Below, in pieces: positions 16,297 through 24,672 of a stretch of DNA of 64,000 bases. The notes beneath the pieces were generated by a model. It saw only the letters and a program-made list of their open reading frames with translations. It was not told the origin of the DNA and ran no database searches. The translations under genes were made by a program, and so were the position numbers. The stretch comes from Corynebacterium maris DSM 45190 (GTDB taxonomy: Bacteria; Actinomycetota; Actinomycetes; Mycobacteriales; Mycobacteriaceae): NCBI RefSeq assembly GCF_000442645.1, contig NC_021915.1, positions 310,001 through 374,000 on the forward strand, written 5' to 3'. Numbering within the stretch: position 1 is the first letter of the stretch; each line of letters opens with the position of its first letter.

Positions 16297-16316
16297 ACGC
16301 GTCGATGGTGACGCGT
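16297..16316 (+). promoter_or_regulatory. Inverted repeat upstream of ssd (possible operator)
   Basis: A perfect repeat ACGCGTC-N6-GACGCGT lies between a TATTCT -10-like hexamer (16285-16290) and the ssd start. Its 20-bp size and its position over the likely start point suit a dimeric repressor of the ssd-tad operon. No regulator can be assigned. Confidence 0.4.
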
Positions 16317-16381
16317 CATAAATAGGGCGGGTTATCCACAGTCCCGGTCACCGTGCTGCCGCACCCGCGTCCGCAACCCTC

Positions 16382-17497
16382 ATGCTGGGCGTCATGACCG
16401 CCGGACACCACGCTTATATCCTCGTCGCCGTCACCGACCCGGCCCTTCACCCGGAGGCCGCCCACGTCGCCGCCGCCAGCGCCCGCCCCGTCGTCGACCT
16501 CACCGAAAACTCCGCCGACGTCGACCCGCGCGACCTGCACCGCCACCTGACGCGTGCCGCCGCCGTGCTCGTCGACGCCGACGCCGCCGCCCACCTGCAC
16601 GGGCGGCGCAGCCACGACCGCATCTTCTTCGTCGGCCTCGACGACCGCCCCCTCGACTGGGAGGCGGCCTTAGCCTGCCGCGCCGAACAGGCCTTCATCC
16701 TGCCCGCCCAATCCGCGGAGCTGCTCACCCTGCTGGGCACGCTCACCGAACCCGAGACCGGGAAGGACTCCGGGCCCGCGGGCGCCGCCCACGTCATCGC
16801 GGTGACCGCCTCCGGCGGGGGAGCGGGCGCCTCCACGCTCAGCGCCGCGATCGCCCGCCGCGCCCCCGGCCCCGCCACGGTCATCGACGGCGTCGACAAC
16901 TCCGGCGGCCTCGACCTGCTCTTCGGCCTGGAGGACGCCCCGGGCGCCCGCTGGCCGGACCTGGGGCTGGCCGGCGGCGACTCGGACGGCCACCTCGCCC
17001 CCGAAGACCTGCGCGCGGCACTGCCCGCCGCCGGCGACGGACCAGCGGTGTTGTCCGCGGCGCGGCCCACCATCGCGGACCCCTTCCGGCTCCGGGAAGG
17101 GATGCTGGCCACCGTGCTCGCCAGCCTGCGCGGGGCGCCGGGCACGGTGGTGCTGGACGTGCCGGCGCACCTGCTGGACAGCACGGAACTGACCGCCGCG
17201 CTCGACCACGTAGCCGTGCTGACCGTCGCCCAGGTCCGCCCAGCCGCCGCGGCCGCCGCCCTGTCCCGTCGGCTGACCGCCGCCGGCGTCGACCACAGCC
17301 TGCTCACCCGGCACCGCGACTGGTCCGGCCTCGACGCCGACGACTTGACCGCCGTGCTGCCGCACGCGCCCATCGCCGAGATCACCACGACCGCCCGGCT
17401 GGCCCGCGACAGCGAAATCGCCGGCCTGCCCACCGTGCTGCCGCGCACCCTGAGCGCGGCCGCCGACGCGGTGCTCACCGCCGCGGGGGCCGCCTGA
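16382..17497 (+). CDS. ssd: Septum-site-determining/TadZ-CpaE-like ATPase (Ssd)
   Basis: A MinD/CpaE-type protein of about 371 residues. The deviant Walker A is SGGGAGASTLSAAIA, and the N-terminal ~130 residues form a receiver-like domain without phosphoacceptor signature. VLDVPAHLLDSTELTAALDH corresponds to the Walker B/switch II region. The family (Rv3660c in mycobacteria) opens the tad operon; it has been linked to septum regulation and, as TadZ/CpaE, to positioning pilus machinery. Starts at 16382 and 16394 are both possible. Its last base overlaps the first base of the tadA ATG (TGATG). Confidence 0.82.
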   Translation: MLGVMTAGHHAYILVAVTDPALHPEAAHVAAASARPVVDLTENSADVDPRDLHRHLTRAAAVLVDADAAAHLHGRRSHDRIFFVGLDDRPLDWEAALACRAEQAFILPAQSAELLTLLGTLTEPETGKDSGPAGAAHVIAVTASGGGAGASTLSAAIARRAPGPATVIDGVDNSGGLDLLFGLEDAPGARWPDLGLAGGDSDGHLAPEDLRAALPAAGDGPAVLSAARPTIADPFRLREGMLATVLASLRGAPGTVVLDVPAHLLDSTELTAALDHVAVLTVAQVRPAAAAAALSRRLTAAGVDHSLLTRHRDWSGLDADDLTAVLPHAPIAEITTTARLARDSEIAGLPTVLPRTLSAAADAVLTAAGAA

Positions 17498-18642
17498 TGT
17501 CCGAGCTCATCGAGAAAATCCAACGCCGCCTCGTCGCCGCCCCCGACGACGAAGCCACCGACCCAGCGCTGCTCGCCCGCCTGGTGCGGGAAGAAGCCGG
17601 CGTGATCAGCGACGTCGACGTGCTCGCCGTCCTTCGCCAGCTACGCCACGACACCGCCGGCGCCGGCCGACTCGAACCCCTGCTCACCCTCGACGGGATC
17701 ACTGACGTGCTGGTCAACGCCCCCGACTCCGTGTGGATCGACCGCGGTCGCGGCCTGGAACGCGCCGAGGTCACCTTCACCTCCGACGACGAGGTCCGCG
17801 CCCTGGCCAGCCGGCTGGCCGGCGCATGCGGGGCCCGACTCGATGACGCCCAACCCTTCGTTGACGGCCGCCTGACCCGCGACGACGGCACCGTCGTGCG
17901 CCTGCACGCAGCCCTCGCCCCGCCCGCGGTCGGCGGCACCGCCATCTGCCTGCGCGTCCTGCGCTCCAACACCGCCACCTTGGCCGGCCTGGTCCGCGGT
18001 GGCACCCTGACCGCCGAACACGCCCACCTGCTGCGCCGGGTCATCGCCGCGCGGCGCTCCTTCCTCGTCGTCGGCGGCACCGGCACCGGAAAAACCACCA
18101 TGCTGGCCGCCCTGTTGGCCGAAGTCCCCGCAACCGAACGCATTCTCTGCATCGAAGACACCGCCGAACTGGCCCCCGACCACCCGCACCTGTTGACCCT
18201 GACCACCCGCGGCGCCAACACCGAGGGCGCGGGGGCCATCACCATGTCCGACCTGCTGCGCCAGGCGCTGCGCATGCGCCCCGACCGCATCGTCGTCGGC
18301 GAAATCCGCGGCGCCGAAGTCGTCGAACTGCTCGCCGCCTTAAACACCGGCCACGACGGCGGCGCCGGAACCGTCCACGCCAACCGGCTCGCCGACGTCC
18401 CCGCCCGCCTCGAAGCGCTCGCCGCGTTGGGCGGACTGGACCCGGACGCCCTGCACGCCCAACTCGCCGCGGCCGTCGACATGGTGCTCGTCGTCGGCCG
18501 CGACCCCACCGGCCGCCGCATCCTACGTCAGATCGGGGTGCTGCGCCGCGGGGACGACGGCCGCGTCGTCGCCGACGCCGTCTGGGACTTCCAGCACGGC
18601 CCCACCGACGCCTACGCCGAGCTCCAGGAAGGACTGCCGTGA
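17497..18642 (+). CDS. tadA: TadA/CpaF secretion ATPase
   Basis: A type II/IV secretion ATPase of 381 residues. The Walker A is VGGTGTGKTTM (Lys about 199), the Asp box is CIEDTAEL, the Walker B is RIVVGEIRGAEVVELL, and the His box is TGHDGGAGTVHANR. It would power assembly or retraction of a Tad-type pilus at the inner membrane. It overlaps ssd by one base and tadB by four (GTGA), indicating translational coupling. Confidence 0.93.
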   Translation: MSELIEKIQRRLVAAPDDEATDPALLARLVREEAGVISDVDVLAVLRQLRHDTAGAGRLEPLLTLDGITDVLVNAPDSVWIDRGRGLERAEVTFTSDDEVRALASRLAGACGARLDDAQPFVDGRLTRDDGTVVRLHAALAPPAVGGTAICLRVLRSNTATLAGLVRGGTLTAEHAHLLRRVIAARRSFLVVGGTGTGKTTMLAALLAEVPATERILCIEDTAELAPDHPHLLTLTTRGANTEGAGAITMSDLLRQALRMRPDRIVVGEIRGAEVVELLAALNTGHDGGAGTVHANRLADVPARLEALAALGGLDPDALHAQLAAAVDMVLVVGRDPTGRRILRQIGVLRRGDDGRVVADAVWDFQHGPTDAYAELQEGLP

Positions 18643-19433
18643 CCACCGCCTCATTACTCCTGCTCGGCGCGGCCGCCGCGCTGCCCGCACCCGCCCCCGG
18701 CGGGCGCATCACCCGAACCGCCCGCCCCGCACGTACTTCCGCGCCGGGCCCGCTCATCGCCGTGGTCGTGGGCGTGGCCATGGCGGTGTTCCTACTGGCC
18801 GACCGCCTCAGCGTCGCCGCCGCTGCGCTGCTGCTGGCCGCCACCGCCGTCCACCACTGGCAGGCACTGCGCACCCGCCGCCGGATCCGCGCCACCCGCG
18901 AGGTGCTGGCCGGCTGGCTCGGCCACTTGGTCGCGGACCTGCAGGCCGGCGCCCGCCCGGCGGACGCCCTGGCACGCGCCACGGCAGAGCTCGACGAGCA
19001 GGCGCCCCCAGCGGTCGCGGAGGCGATCGCCGCCGGCACGTCCCAGGCCCGCTGGGGCACCAGCCCCGCGGCCACCTTCCTCGCCGCCGCCGATCATGCG
19101 CCCGACCTCGCCTCCGTCGGACACCTCTGGGAGCTGGCCGAGCGCCACGGCGTGAAACTCGCCGGACTGCTCAGCCAGATCCGCGACCGACTGAGCGCGC
19201 GCAACAGCCACGACGACGCCACCGCCGCCTCCCTGAACGGCCCCCAGGCCAGCGCCCTGATCCTCATGGCCCTGCCCCTGGCGGGGCTGGCGATGGGCAC
19301 CGCCATGGGCGCCGCGCCCCTGGGACTGCTGCTGGGCGGCGGCCTCGGCGGGGTGCTCCTGGTGGCCGGCGTCGGGCTGGTCTGCGCCGGTTTTCTCTGG
19401 TCCCAACACATCATCTCCGGAGCCCGCTCATGA
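18639..19433 (+). CDS. tadB: TadB-like type II secretion F-domain membrane protein
   Basis: A 264-residue membrane protein with three to four hydrophobic segments. The GspF-type domain core reads RREVLAGWLGHLVADLQAG-like with the polar cytoplasmic helices and ends in two C-terminal membrane helices. The start is GTG at 18639, overlapping the tadA stop. With TadC it forms the membrane platform for the pilus ATPase. The cytoplasmic domain is short, as usual in actinobacterial versions. Confidence 0.82.
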   Translation: MTTASLLLLGAAAALPAPAPGGRITRTARPARTSAPGPLIAVVVGVAMAVFLLADRLSVAAAALLLAATAVHHWQALRTRRRIRATREVLAGWLGHLVADLQAGARPADALARATAELDEQAPPAVAEAIAAGTSQARWGTSPAATFLAAADHAPDLASVGHLWELAERHGVKLAGLLSQIRDRLSARNSHDDATAASLNGPQASALILMALPLAGLAMGTAMGAAPLGLLLGGGLGGVLLVAGVGLVCAGFLWSQHIISGARS

Positions 19434-19999
19434 CCGCGCTGCCCCTGCTGCTGCTCGCCGCCGCGCTCATCGTGCCCGCCGCCAGGCCCCGCCGACGCCT
19501 GGGGCCGCCGGATGGGCGAACAAATCCCAAAAACCCGCGCGACGGGCCGGCCGACCAGCCGGACCGCTTCCACCTGGCCGGCGACATCGACTTATTCGCC
19601 GCCTTGATCGACGCGGGTTTATCCACCGCCGCCTCCGCCCGCGCGGTGGCCGCCGCAGCCACCGGCGCCACCGCCGGACACTGGCACACCGTGGCCGCCC
19701 TGCTCGCGGTGGGGGTCACACCCCAACGCGCGTGGGCCGACGTCGCCCACGTCGACGGCCTCGGCGAACTCGCCCGGCTGGCCCGGCTCTCCGACCGCTC
19801 GGGGGCCGCGCTGGCGCAGGCGTGCCGACGCATCGCCGACGGTCTGCGCGAAGGCGCCGGCACCTCCGCCACGGCCACCGCCGAACGCGCCGGCGTGCTC
19901 ATCGCCCTACCCCTGTCCGTCTGCTTCCTCCCGGCCTTTTTGCTCCTCGGGCTCGCGCCCGTGGTCATCGGCCTGGGCAGCGAACTCCTACCGTTCTAA
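19430..19999 (+). CDS. tadC: TadC-like type II secretion F-domain membrane protein
   Basis: A 189-residue membrane protein. It has an N-terminal hydrophobic segment, a polar stretch (LGPPDGRTNPKNPRD), a GspF-like helical domain (LIDAGLSTAASARAVAAAAT) and a C-terminal membrane helix. The ATG overlaps the tadB stop (ATGA). It is shorter than proteobacterial TadC, as in other actinobacteria. A 44-bp gap separates it from the pilin-like gene. Confidence 0.8.
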   Translation: MTALPLLLLAAALIVPAARPRRRLGPPDGRTNPKNPRDGPADQPDRFHLAGDIDLFAALIDAGLSTAASARAVAAAATGATAGHWHTVAALLAVGVTPQRAWADVAHVDGLGELARLARLSDRSGAALAQACRRIADGLREGAGTSATATAERAGVLIALPLSVCFLPAFLLLGLAPVVIGLGSELLPF

Positions 20000-20043
20000 C
20001 ACCATTTCTCATCCTCAGCACACGTCTTGAAAGGACCTGCACC

Positions 20044-20235
20044 ATGATCGCTCTGTACACTCGAATCCATTCCCTGACCAGCAACGACCGCGGCATGTCG
20101 ACAATTGAATACGCCATGGGCTCGTTGGGGGCCGCCGCCCTGGCCGCGGTGCTCTACGCCGTGATCAACAGCGGCGGCGTCATCGACGCCATCGAAGGCA
20201 TCATCACCGACGCCCTGTCCAACTCCCCGGCCTGA
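20044..20235 (+). CDS. DUF4244 Flp-type pilin-like protein
   Basis: A 63-residue prepilin-like peptide. The sequence RGMSTIEYAMGSLGAAALA has the G-x4-E pattern of type IV/Flp pilins, with probable prepilin peptidase cleavage after the Gly and Glu at position 5 of the mature part. One hydrophobic helix follows. The ATG has an AAAGGA site nine bases upstream. It is probably the major structural subunit of the pseudopilus. No prepilin peptidase gene is present in the window. Confidence 0.85.
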   Translation: MIALYTRIHSLTSNDRGMSTIEYAMGSLGAAALAAVLYAVINSGGVIDAIEGIITDALSNSPA

Positions 20236-20534
20236 TGACCCGCCTGGATGACCGCGGCTCCGTGACCGTCGAGGCCGCGCTCGCGTTGAGCAGCCTCATC
20301 ATCGTCGCCGCCGCGATCATCGGGGCGATCGCCACCATGTCCGCCAAACTCGCCGCCGTCGACGCGGCCGCCGCCGCGGCCCGGGCCCACGCCATCGGCG
20401 TGGCCTATGAACCGCCGGCGGGCACCGTCGCGGTGCGCGAGTCCGGCGGCCTGGTCACCGTCACCGCAGAAGTCCCGGCCGTCTTCGGCGCCATGACCGC
20501 CCAGGCGATCGTCCCCGTCGAAACCGCCCCGTGA
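20235..20534 (+). CDS. TadE-family pseudopilin
   Basis: A 99-residue protein. The N-terminus DDRGSVTVEAALALSSLII has the G-x4-E processing pattern of TadE proteins followed by a single hydrophobic helix, then a small beta-rich domain. It overlaps the pilin-like gene by one base (TGATG) and the next gene by four. It is a probable minor pilin. Confidence 0.8.
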   Translation: MTRLDDRGSVTVEAALALSSLIIVAAAIIGAIATMSAKLAAVDAAAAAARAHAIGVAYEPPAGTVAVRESGGLVTVTAEVPAVFGAMTAQAIVPVETAP

Positions 20535-20854
20535 GCATGCTTAGAAACGACCGCGGCAACGCCACCGTCACCAGCGCCGGCATCATCGCCGCCCTGGTGG
20601 GGTTGCTGTTCGCCGTGCTCACCGCCTTCCAAACGGTGCTGGACGACCACCAATCCCGCCTCGCCGCGGACCTGGCCGCCGTCGCCGGCGCCTGGGCGCA
20701 CGCCTACGGCGAAGACGGCTGTGGCGTCGCCCGCGACGTCGCCCGCCTCAACAGCGGGGAAGCCACCGCCTGCCGCACCGAGAACACCGGCGACGTCACC
20801 GTCACCGTGGCCGTCGGTGACAGGGAAACCACCGCACGCGCCGGCCCGCTCTAA
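20531..20854 (+). CDS. Rv3654c-family TadE-like protein
   Basis: A 107-residue protein that starts SMLRNDRGNATVTSAGIIA, with a TadE-like processing site and a membrane helix, followed by QSRLAADLAAVAGAWA and two Cys (in GCGVARD and ACRTEN) that may form a disulfide outside the membrane. It matches the actinobacterial Rv3654c group. The start is GTG at 20531. It is the last gene of the operon; its stop overlaps the stop of the convergent helicase gene. Confidence 0.8.
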   Translation: MSMLRNDRGNATVTSAGIIAALVGLLFAVLTAFQTVLDDHQSRLAADLAAVAGAWAHAYGEDGCGVARDVARLNSGEATACRTENTGDVTVTVAVGDRETTARAGPL

Positions 20855-23250
20855 GTGCGCGGGCCGGGCGCCTGCGTCATCGTCGTCAGCGCCCCCAATA
20901 CCTTCACAGCACCGTCTTTGCTCAACGGATTATTGCCGTTGCCGCACTTCGGCGACTGCACGCATGACGGACACCCCGACTCGCACGGACACGAACGCAC
21001 CGCCTCGAAAGTCGCCTCCACCCACTCCGGGAAACGCGCGAACCCCTCGTCCGCGAAACCCGCCCCACCCGGGTGCCCGTCATAGACGAACACCGTCGGC
21101 AAGCCCGTGTCCTGGTGCAACGCCGTCGACACCCCGCCTATGTCCCACCGGTCGCACGTGGCCAACAACGGCAACAACCCGATCGCCGCATGTTCCGCCG
21201 CATGCAGCGCGCCGGGGACGTCCGCCGCGTCGACGCCCATCGCGGCCAACGCCAACGGATCGAGCGTGTAGGCCACCGCCCGGGTCACCAGGCGCTGCTG
21301 CGGCATGTCCAGGGCGACGACATCGCCCACGCTGCCGTCGGCGAGCCGCACCACATAACCCACGACCTGATCGGTGACCTCGACTTCCACGTTGGCCACC
21401 CACAGGCCGGGGGAGTAGTTGACCAGCTCGTCCTCGCCGGGCCGGCCCAGCATCCGGATGTCGGTCACCGAACGCGCCGTGGTGGTGAACTCCGGGACCT
21501 CCGGCCGCACCAGGGCCACATAATCCTCCAGGTCCAGCTCGTCGACGACGTAGCTGGCCCCCTGGTGCAGATACACCGCGCCGGGGTGGACCTGCGCGGG
21601 GGCGCGGCCGGCGTCGACCGTGCCCAGCAGCCGGCCGTCGGAGACGTCCACGATCATGACCTCCTCGCCGCTGCCGCCGCGCAGCGAGACCGCGGCGTGC
21701 GCCGACTCCGGGGTCGGCAGCTCGTCGACGCCCGCCGGCCGGGGGACGGCGAACCACCCGGTGGGGCGCTTGCGCAGCAGGCCGGCGTCGGCGAGCTCCG
21801 CGACGACCTCGCCTGCGCCGACGGCCTCGACCTCCGCCTCGGAGAGCGGGTGTTCCACCGCCGCGCAGTAGACGTGCCCGCGCAGCACGTACGGGTTCGT
21901 GGGGTCGAAGACGCTGCGCTCCACGGGTCTGCCCAGCAGGGCCTCCGGGTGGTTGACCAGGTAGGTGTCCATCGGCTCGTCGCGGGCCACCAGCACCACC
22001 AGCGAGCCCTGCCCGCGGCGGCCGGCGCGTCCGGCCTGCTGCCAGAAGCTGGCCACGGTGCCCGGGAAACCGGCGGTGACCACGGCGTCGAGGCCGCCGA
22101 CGTCCACGCCGAGTTCTAAGGCGTTGGTGGTGGCGACGCCGAGCAGGGAGCCGTCGTCGAGCATGCGCTCCAACTTTCGCCGGTCCTCGGCGAGATAACC
22201 GGCCCGGTAGGAGGCGATGCGCGCGGCGAAGTCGCGTCGGCCCATGCCGATCAGATCTTCTTGGGTGCGCATCGCGACGGTCTCCGCGGATTGCCGCGAA
22301 CGCACGAATGTGAGGGTGCGCGCGCCCTCGACGACCAGCGTGGCCATCAGGCCGGCGGCCTCCGTGGTGGCGGCCCGGCGCACGGGCGCGCCGTTCTCGC
22401 CTTCGACGCCGTCGAGGAAGCCCGGTTCCCACAACGCGACGGTGCGTGCGCCGGTGGGGGCGCCGTCGTCGGTGACGGCGACGACGTCGCGGCCGGTCAG
22501 CCGGGAGGCGTGTTCCGCCGGATCCGCCGAGGTCGCCGACGCCAAGATGATCGTGGGGTGCGCGCCGTAGCGGGCCGCCAGGCGCAGCAGGCGGCGCAGG
22601 GTCAAAGCGACGTTCGCGCCGAACACGCCGCGGTAGGTGTGGCACTCGTCCACGACGATGAACTGCAGGCGGCGCAGCAGCCGCGCCCACCGCTGATGGT
22701 TGCCGAGCACGGACACGTGCAGCATGTCCGGGTTGGTGAACACCAGGCGCGAGGACTCCCGGATGCCGGCGCGCGCTTCCGTGGGGGTGTCGCCGTCGTA
22801 GGGGGCCGGGTGAATTCCGCCCAGGCCCGGCACGGCGGCGGTCAGCTCGCTCGCGGCGAGCAGCTGGTCGGAACCCAGGGCCTTGGTCGGCGTCAGGTAG
22901 AGCGCGCAGGCTTTCGGGTCGGCCGCCAGGCGGGAGAGGATCGGCAGCTGGTAGCCCAGCGACTTGCCGGAGGAGGTGCCAGTGGCCACGACCACGTCGC
23001 GGCCCGCCCAGGCGTGCTCCGCGCACTCGACCTGGTGGAGGTAGGGGCGCTCGACACCGCGTTCTCGCAGGTGATCGCGCAGGCCGGGCAGGATCCACTC
23101 CGGCCAGTCGGCGTGGCGGGCCGGCTGCGGGGCCAGCGTGGCGGTGTGGGTGCGGCGGGACTCGGGAAAGCGCCGGTCCGCGGCGGTCAAAAGCTCCTCG
23201 CCCAGGGGATTGCGCTGGTCGGCACCGTCGATCGCGTCACTAAATGACAT
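20851..23250 (-). CDS. DEXH-box helicase with DUF1998-like C-terminus (MrfA-like)
   Basis: A superfamily 2 helicase of 799 residues. The Walker A is ATGTSSGKSLGYQ (Lys about 96) and the Walker B is VVDECHTYRG (DECH). Motif VI is QQAGRAGRRG. The C-terminus has four Cys in CPCESGCPSCVQSPKCGN, the metal site that defines MrfA/YprA-type helicases with a DUF1998 domain. In Bacillus, MrfA and its nuclease partner excise mitomycin adducts; no partner nuclease is adjacent here. The ATG at 23250 was chosen because it begins the conserved part. The DUF1998 boundary was not tested. Confidence 0.85.
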   Translation of the reverse strand: MSFSDAIDGADQRNPLGEELLTAADRRFPESRRTHTATLAPQPARHADWPEWILPGLRDHLRERGVERPYLHQVECAEHAWAGRDVVVATGTSSGKSLGYQLPILSRLAADPKACALYLTPTKALGSDQLLAASELTAAVPGLGGIHPAPYDGDTPTEARAGIRESSRLVFTNPDMLHVSVLGNHQRWARLLRRLQFIVVDECHTYRGVFGANVALTLRRLLRLAARYGAHPTIILASATSADPAEHASRLTGRDVVAVTDDGAPTGARTVALWEPGFLDGVEGENGAPVRRAATTEAAGLMATLVVEGARTLTFVRSRQSAETVAMRTQEDLIGMGRRDFAARIASYRAGYLAEDRRKLERMLDDGSLLGVATTNALELGVDVGGLDAVVTAGFPGTVASFWQQAGRAGRRGQGSLVVLVARDEPMDTYLVNHPEALLGRPVERSVFDPTNPYVLRGHVYCAAVEHPLSEAEVEAVGAGEVVAELADAGLLRKRPTGWFAVPRPAGVDELPTPESAHAAVSLRGGSGEEVMIVDVSDGRLLGTVDAGRAPAQVHPGAVYLHQGASYVVDELDLEDYVALVRPEVPEFTTTARSVTDIRMLGRPGEDELVNYSPGLWVANVEVEVTDQVVGYVVRLADGSVGDVVALDMPQQRLVTRAVAYTLDPLALAAMGVDAADVPGALHAAEHAAIGLLPLLATCDRWDIGGVSTALHQDTGLPTVFVYDGHPGGAGFADEGFARFPEWVEATFEAVRSCPCESGCPSCVQSPKCGNGNNPLSKDGAVKVLGALTTMTQAPGPRT

Positions 23251-23374
23251 GTTTTCACCCCCAGGGGGACGCCGTGAGCTGGGAAAATGATTGCGTATGA
23301 GAAAATAGTAGCCGCACGCACCCAAGCGTGGCACACTGGGTGTTGGTCGCGATTCTGTGCGCAGTTCAATAAAA

Positions 23375-23424
23375 GGTGCTCGCAAAAGAAGTACACGCGA
23401 GCACCAGGTTTCCGCCTTAGCGGA
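23375..23424 (+). promoter_or_regulatory. Two hairpins in the cold-shock gene leader
   Basis: The 258-bp gap before the cold-shock gene holds a 9-bp inverted repeat (GGTGCTCGC 23375-23383, GCGAGCACC 23397-23405) with a 13-nt A-rich loop. A small hairpin TCCGC-CTTA-GCGGA (23411-23424) follows. Cold-shock genes often have long structured leaders that respond to temperature, so a role in translation control is plausible. The transcription start is not known. Confidence 0.4.
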
Positions 23425-23508
23425 GGTCTGGTGGTTCGGTACGACCCGGGGATCGATTCATCTGTCGATAACCGCCAAACCTAGTTTATCCCGAGAAGGT
23501 ATATCATC

Positions 23509-23712
23509 ATGGCAACTGGAACTGTTAAGTGGTTCAACGCTGAAAAGGGCTTCGGCTTCATCGCTCCGGACGACGGCTCCTCCGACGTCTTCGTCCACTA
23601 CTCCGAGATCCAGGGCGCGGGCTTCCGCACCCTCGAGGAGAACCAGCAGGTTGAGTTCGAGGTCGGCGAAGGCGCCAAGGGCCCGCAGGCTCAGCAGGTT
23701 CACCCGCTCTAA
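23509..23712 (+). CDS. cspA: Cold-shock protein (CspA family)
   Basis: A 67-residue single cold-shock domain. RNP1 is KGFGFIAP and RNP2 is VFVHYS. It starts MATGTVKWFNAEKGF, typical of actinobacterial CspA. Such proteins bind single-stranded RNA and DNA and act as RNA chaperones. A GAGAAGG ribosome-binding site lies before the ATG, and a strong terminator follows. Codon use looks optimised (many GGC, AAC, GAG), consistent with high expression. Confidence 0.95.
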   Translation: MATGTVKWFNAEKGFGFIAPDDGSSDVFVHYSEIQGAGFRTLEENQQVEFEVGEGAKGPQAQQVHPL

Positions 23713-23755
23713 GCGAGCGTCGACGGTTCTGACGTAGAACCAGTCTGATCGCTGA

Positions 23756-23785
23756 AACCGCCCCGGCACATGCCGGGGCGGTTTT
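23756..23785 (+). terminator. Rho-independent terminator of the cold-shock gene
   Basis: Arms AACCGCCCCGGC and GCCGGGGCGGTT pair perfectly (12 bp) around a small loop and are followed by TTTTGTCG. It lies 44 bp after the cspA stop. Confidence 0.9.
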
Positions 23786-23812
23786 GTCGTTGGCGGGTTG
23801 ATCGTCGGGGTA

Positions 23813-24439
23813 TCACGCCTCCGCGAAGCCGCGGCGCTCGTCACGCCACTCGAAGAAACGGTTCTGCGCCTTCTGGATGAGAAAGCCCACGAACAGGCCC
23901 AACGCCATGCCGACGACCAGGCCCAGCAGCGGGACGTTTTGCAGCACCATGCCGCCGACGTAGGCGACCATGGTGTTGATCAGCGCCCAGACCACGACGC
24001 CGATGGTGTCGAAGAAGAAGAACGCGGGCCAGGGGTAGCGCACCGAGCCGAGCACGATCGTGGCGATCCACCGGCCCCAGGGCACGAAGCGGGCCGCGAT
24101 GATCGTGGAACCGGCGCGTTTGCGCATGTTGCGCCGCACCCAGGTCAGCGCGTTCCCCGCCTTGGAGCCCGCGGGGACGCGCTCGACGTACCTCATCATT
24201 TTGGTGCCGAAGAAATAACAGACGTTGTCGCCGATGACCGCGCCGGCGATCGCCCAGAGGATGACCTGGCCGATGTCGGGTTCGCCGCGGGCGCCGGCCC
24301 AGGCGCCGGCGAGATTCAGGACCGTTTCGCTGGGGAAGGCGGGCACGAGGGCGTCGAAAGCGACGGTCAGGCCCACCAGCGGATAGAAGAAGGGCATCGT
24401 CATGACGGCTTCAATCCACATCGTCAGCTGCTCGGTCAC
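23813..24439 (-). CDS. DedA-family membrane protein
   Basis: A 208-residue membrane protein of the DedA/SNARE-associated family. It has FPSETVLNLAG near the N-terminus, the conserved GDNVCYFFGTKM and RFVPWGRWIATIVLGSVRYPW (basic and Gly-rich half-helix region), and four to five membrane helices. DedA proteins transport or scramble undecaprenyl phosphate or phospholipids and support envelope homeostasis. The start is GTG at 24439, after a GAGAGGG site. It is divergent from topA. Confidence 0.87.
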   Translation of the reverse strand: MTEQLTMWIEAVMTMPFFYPLVGLTVAFDALVPAFPSETVLNLAGAWAGARGEPDIGQVILWAIAGAVIGDNVCYFFGTKMMRYVERVPAGSKAGNALTWVRRNMRKRAGSTIIAARFVPWGRWIATIVLGSVRYPWPAFFFFDTIGVVVWALINTMVAYVGGMVLQNVPLLGLVVGMALGLFVGFLIQKAQNRFFEWRDERRGFAEA

Positions 24440-24672
24440 GGCGGCCCTCTCATCCCGGTGAAATAGTTTCACCAAGTCTAATCCTGAAATAGGGTTGTGC
24501 AGGAGTGCGCGGCGCCGGGCCTCGCCGCCGAATGGGGGCGACGGGTGGGGAGGATCGGCAGGGCGCCCATCAAATACTGTGTAACGTGACTGGCGCTGCA
24601 GAACTCTTACGCTAGAGTTTGCGGTCAAACCCAACCAGGGCGACCAGGTGTAGAGAGAGGGAAGTGCCTAAA

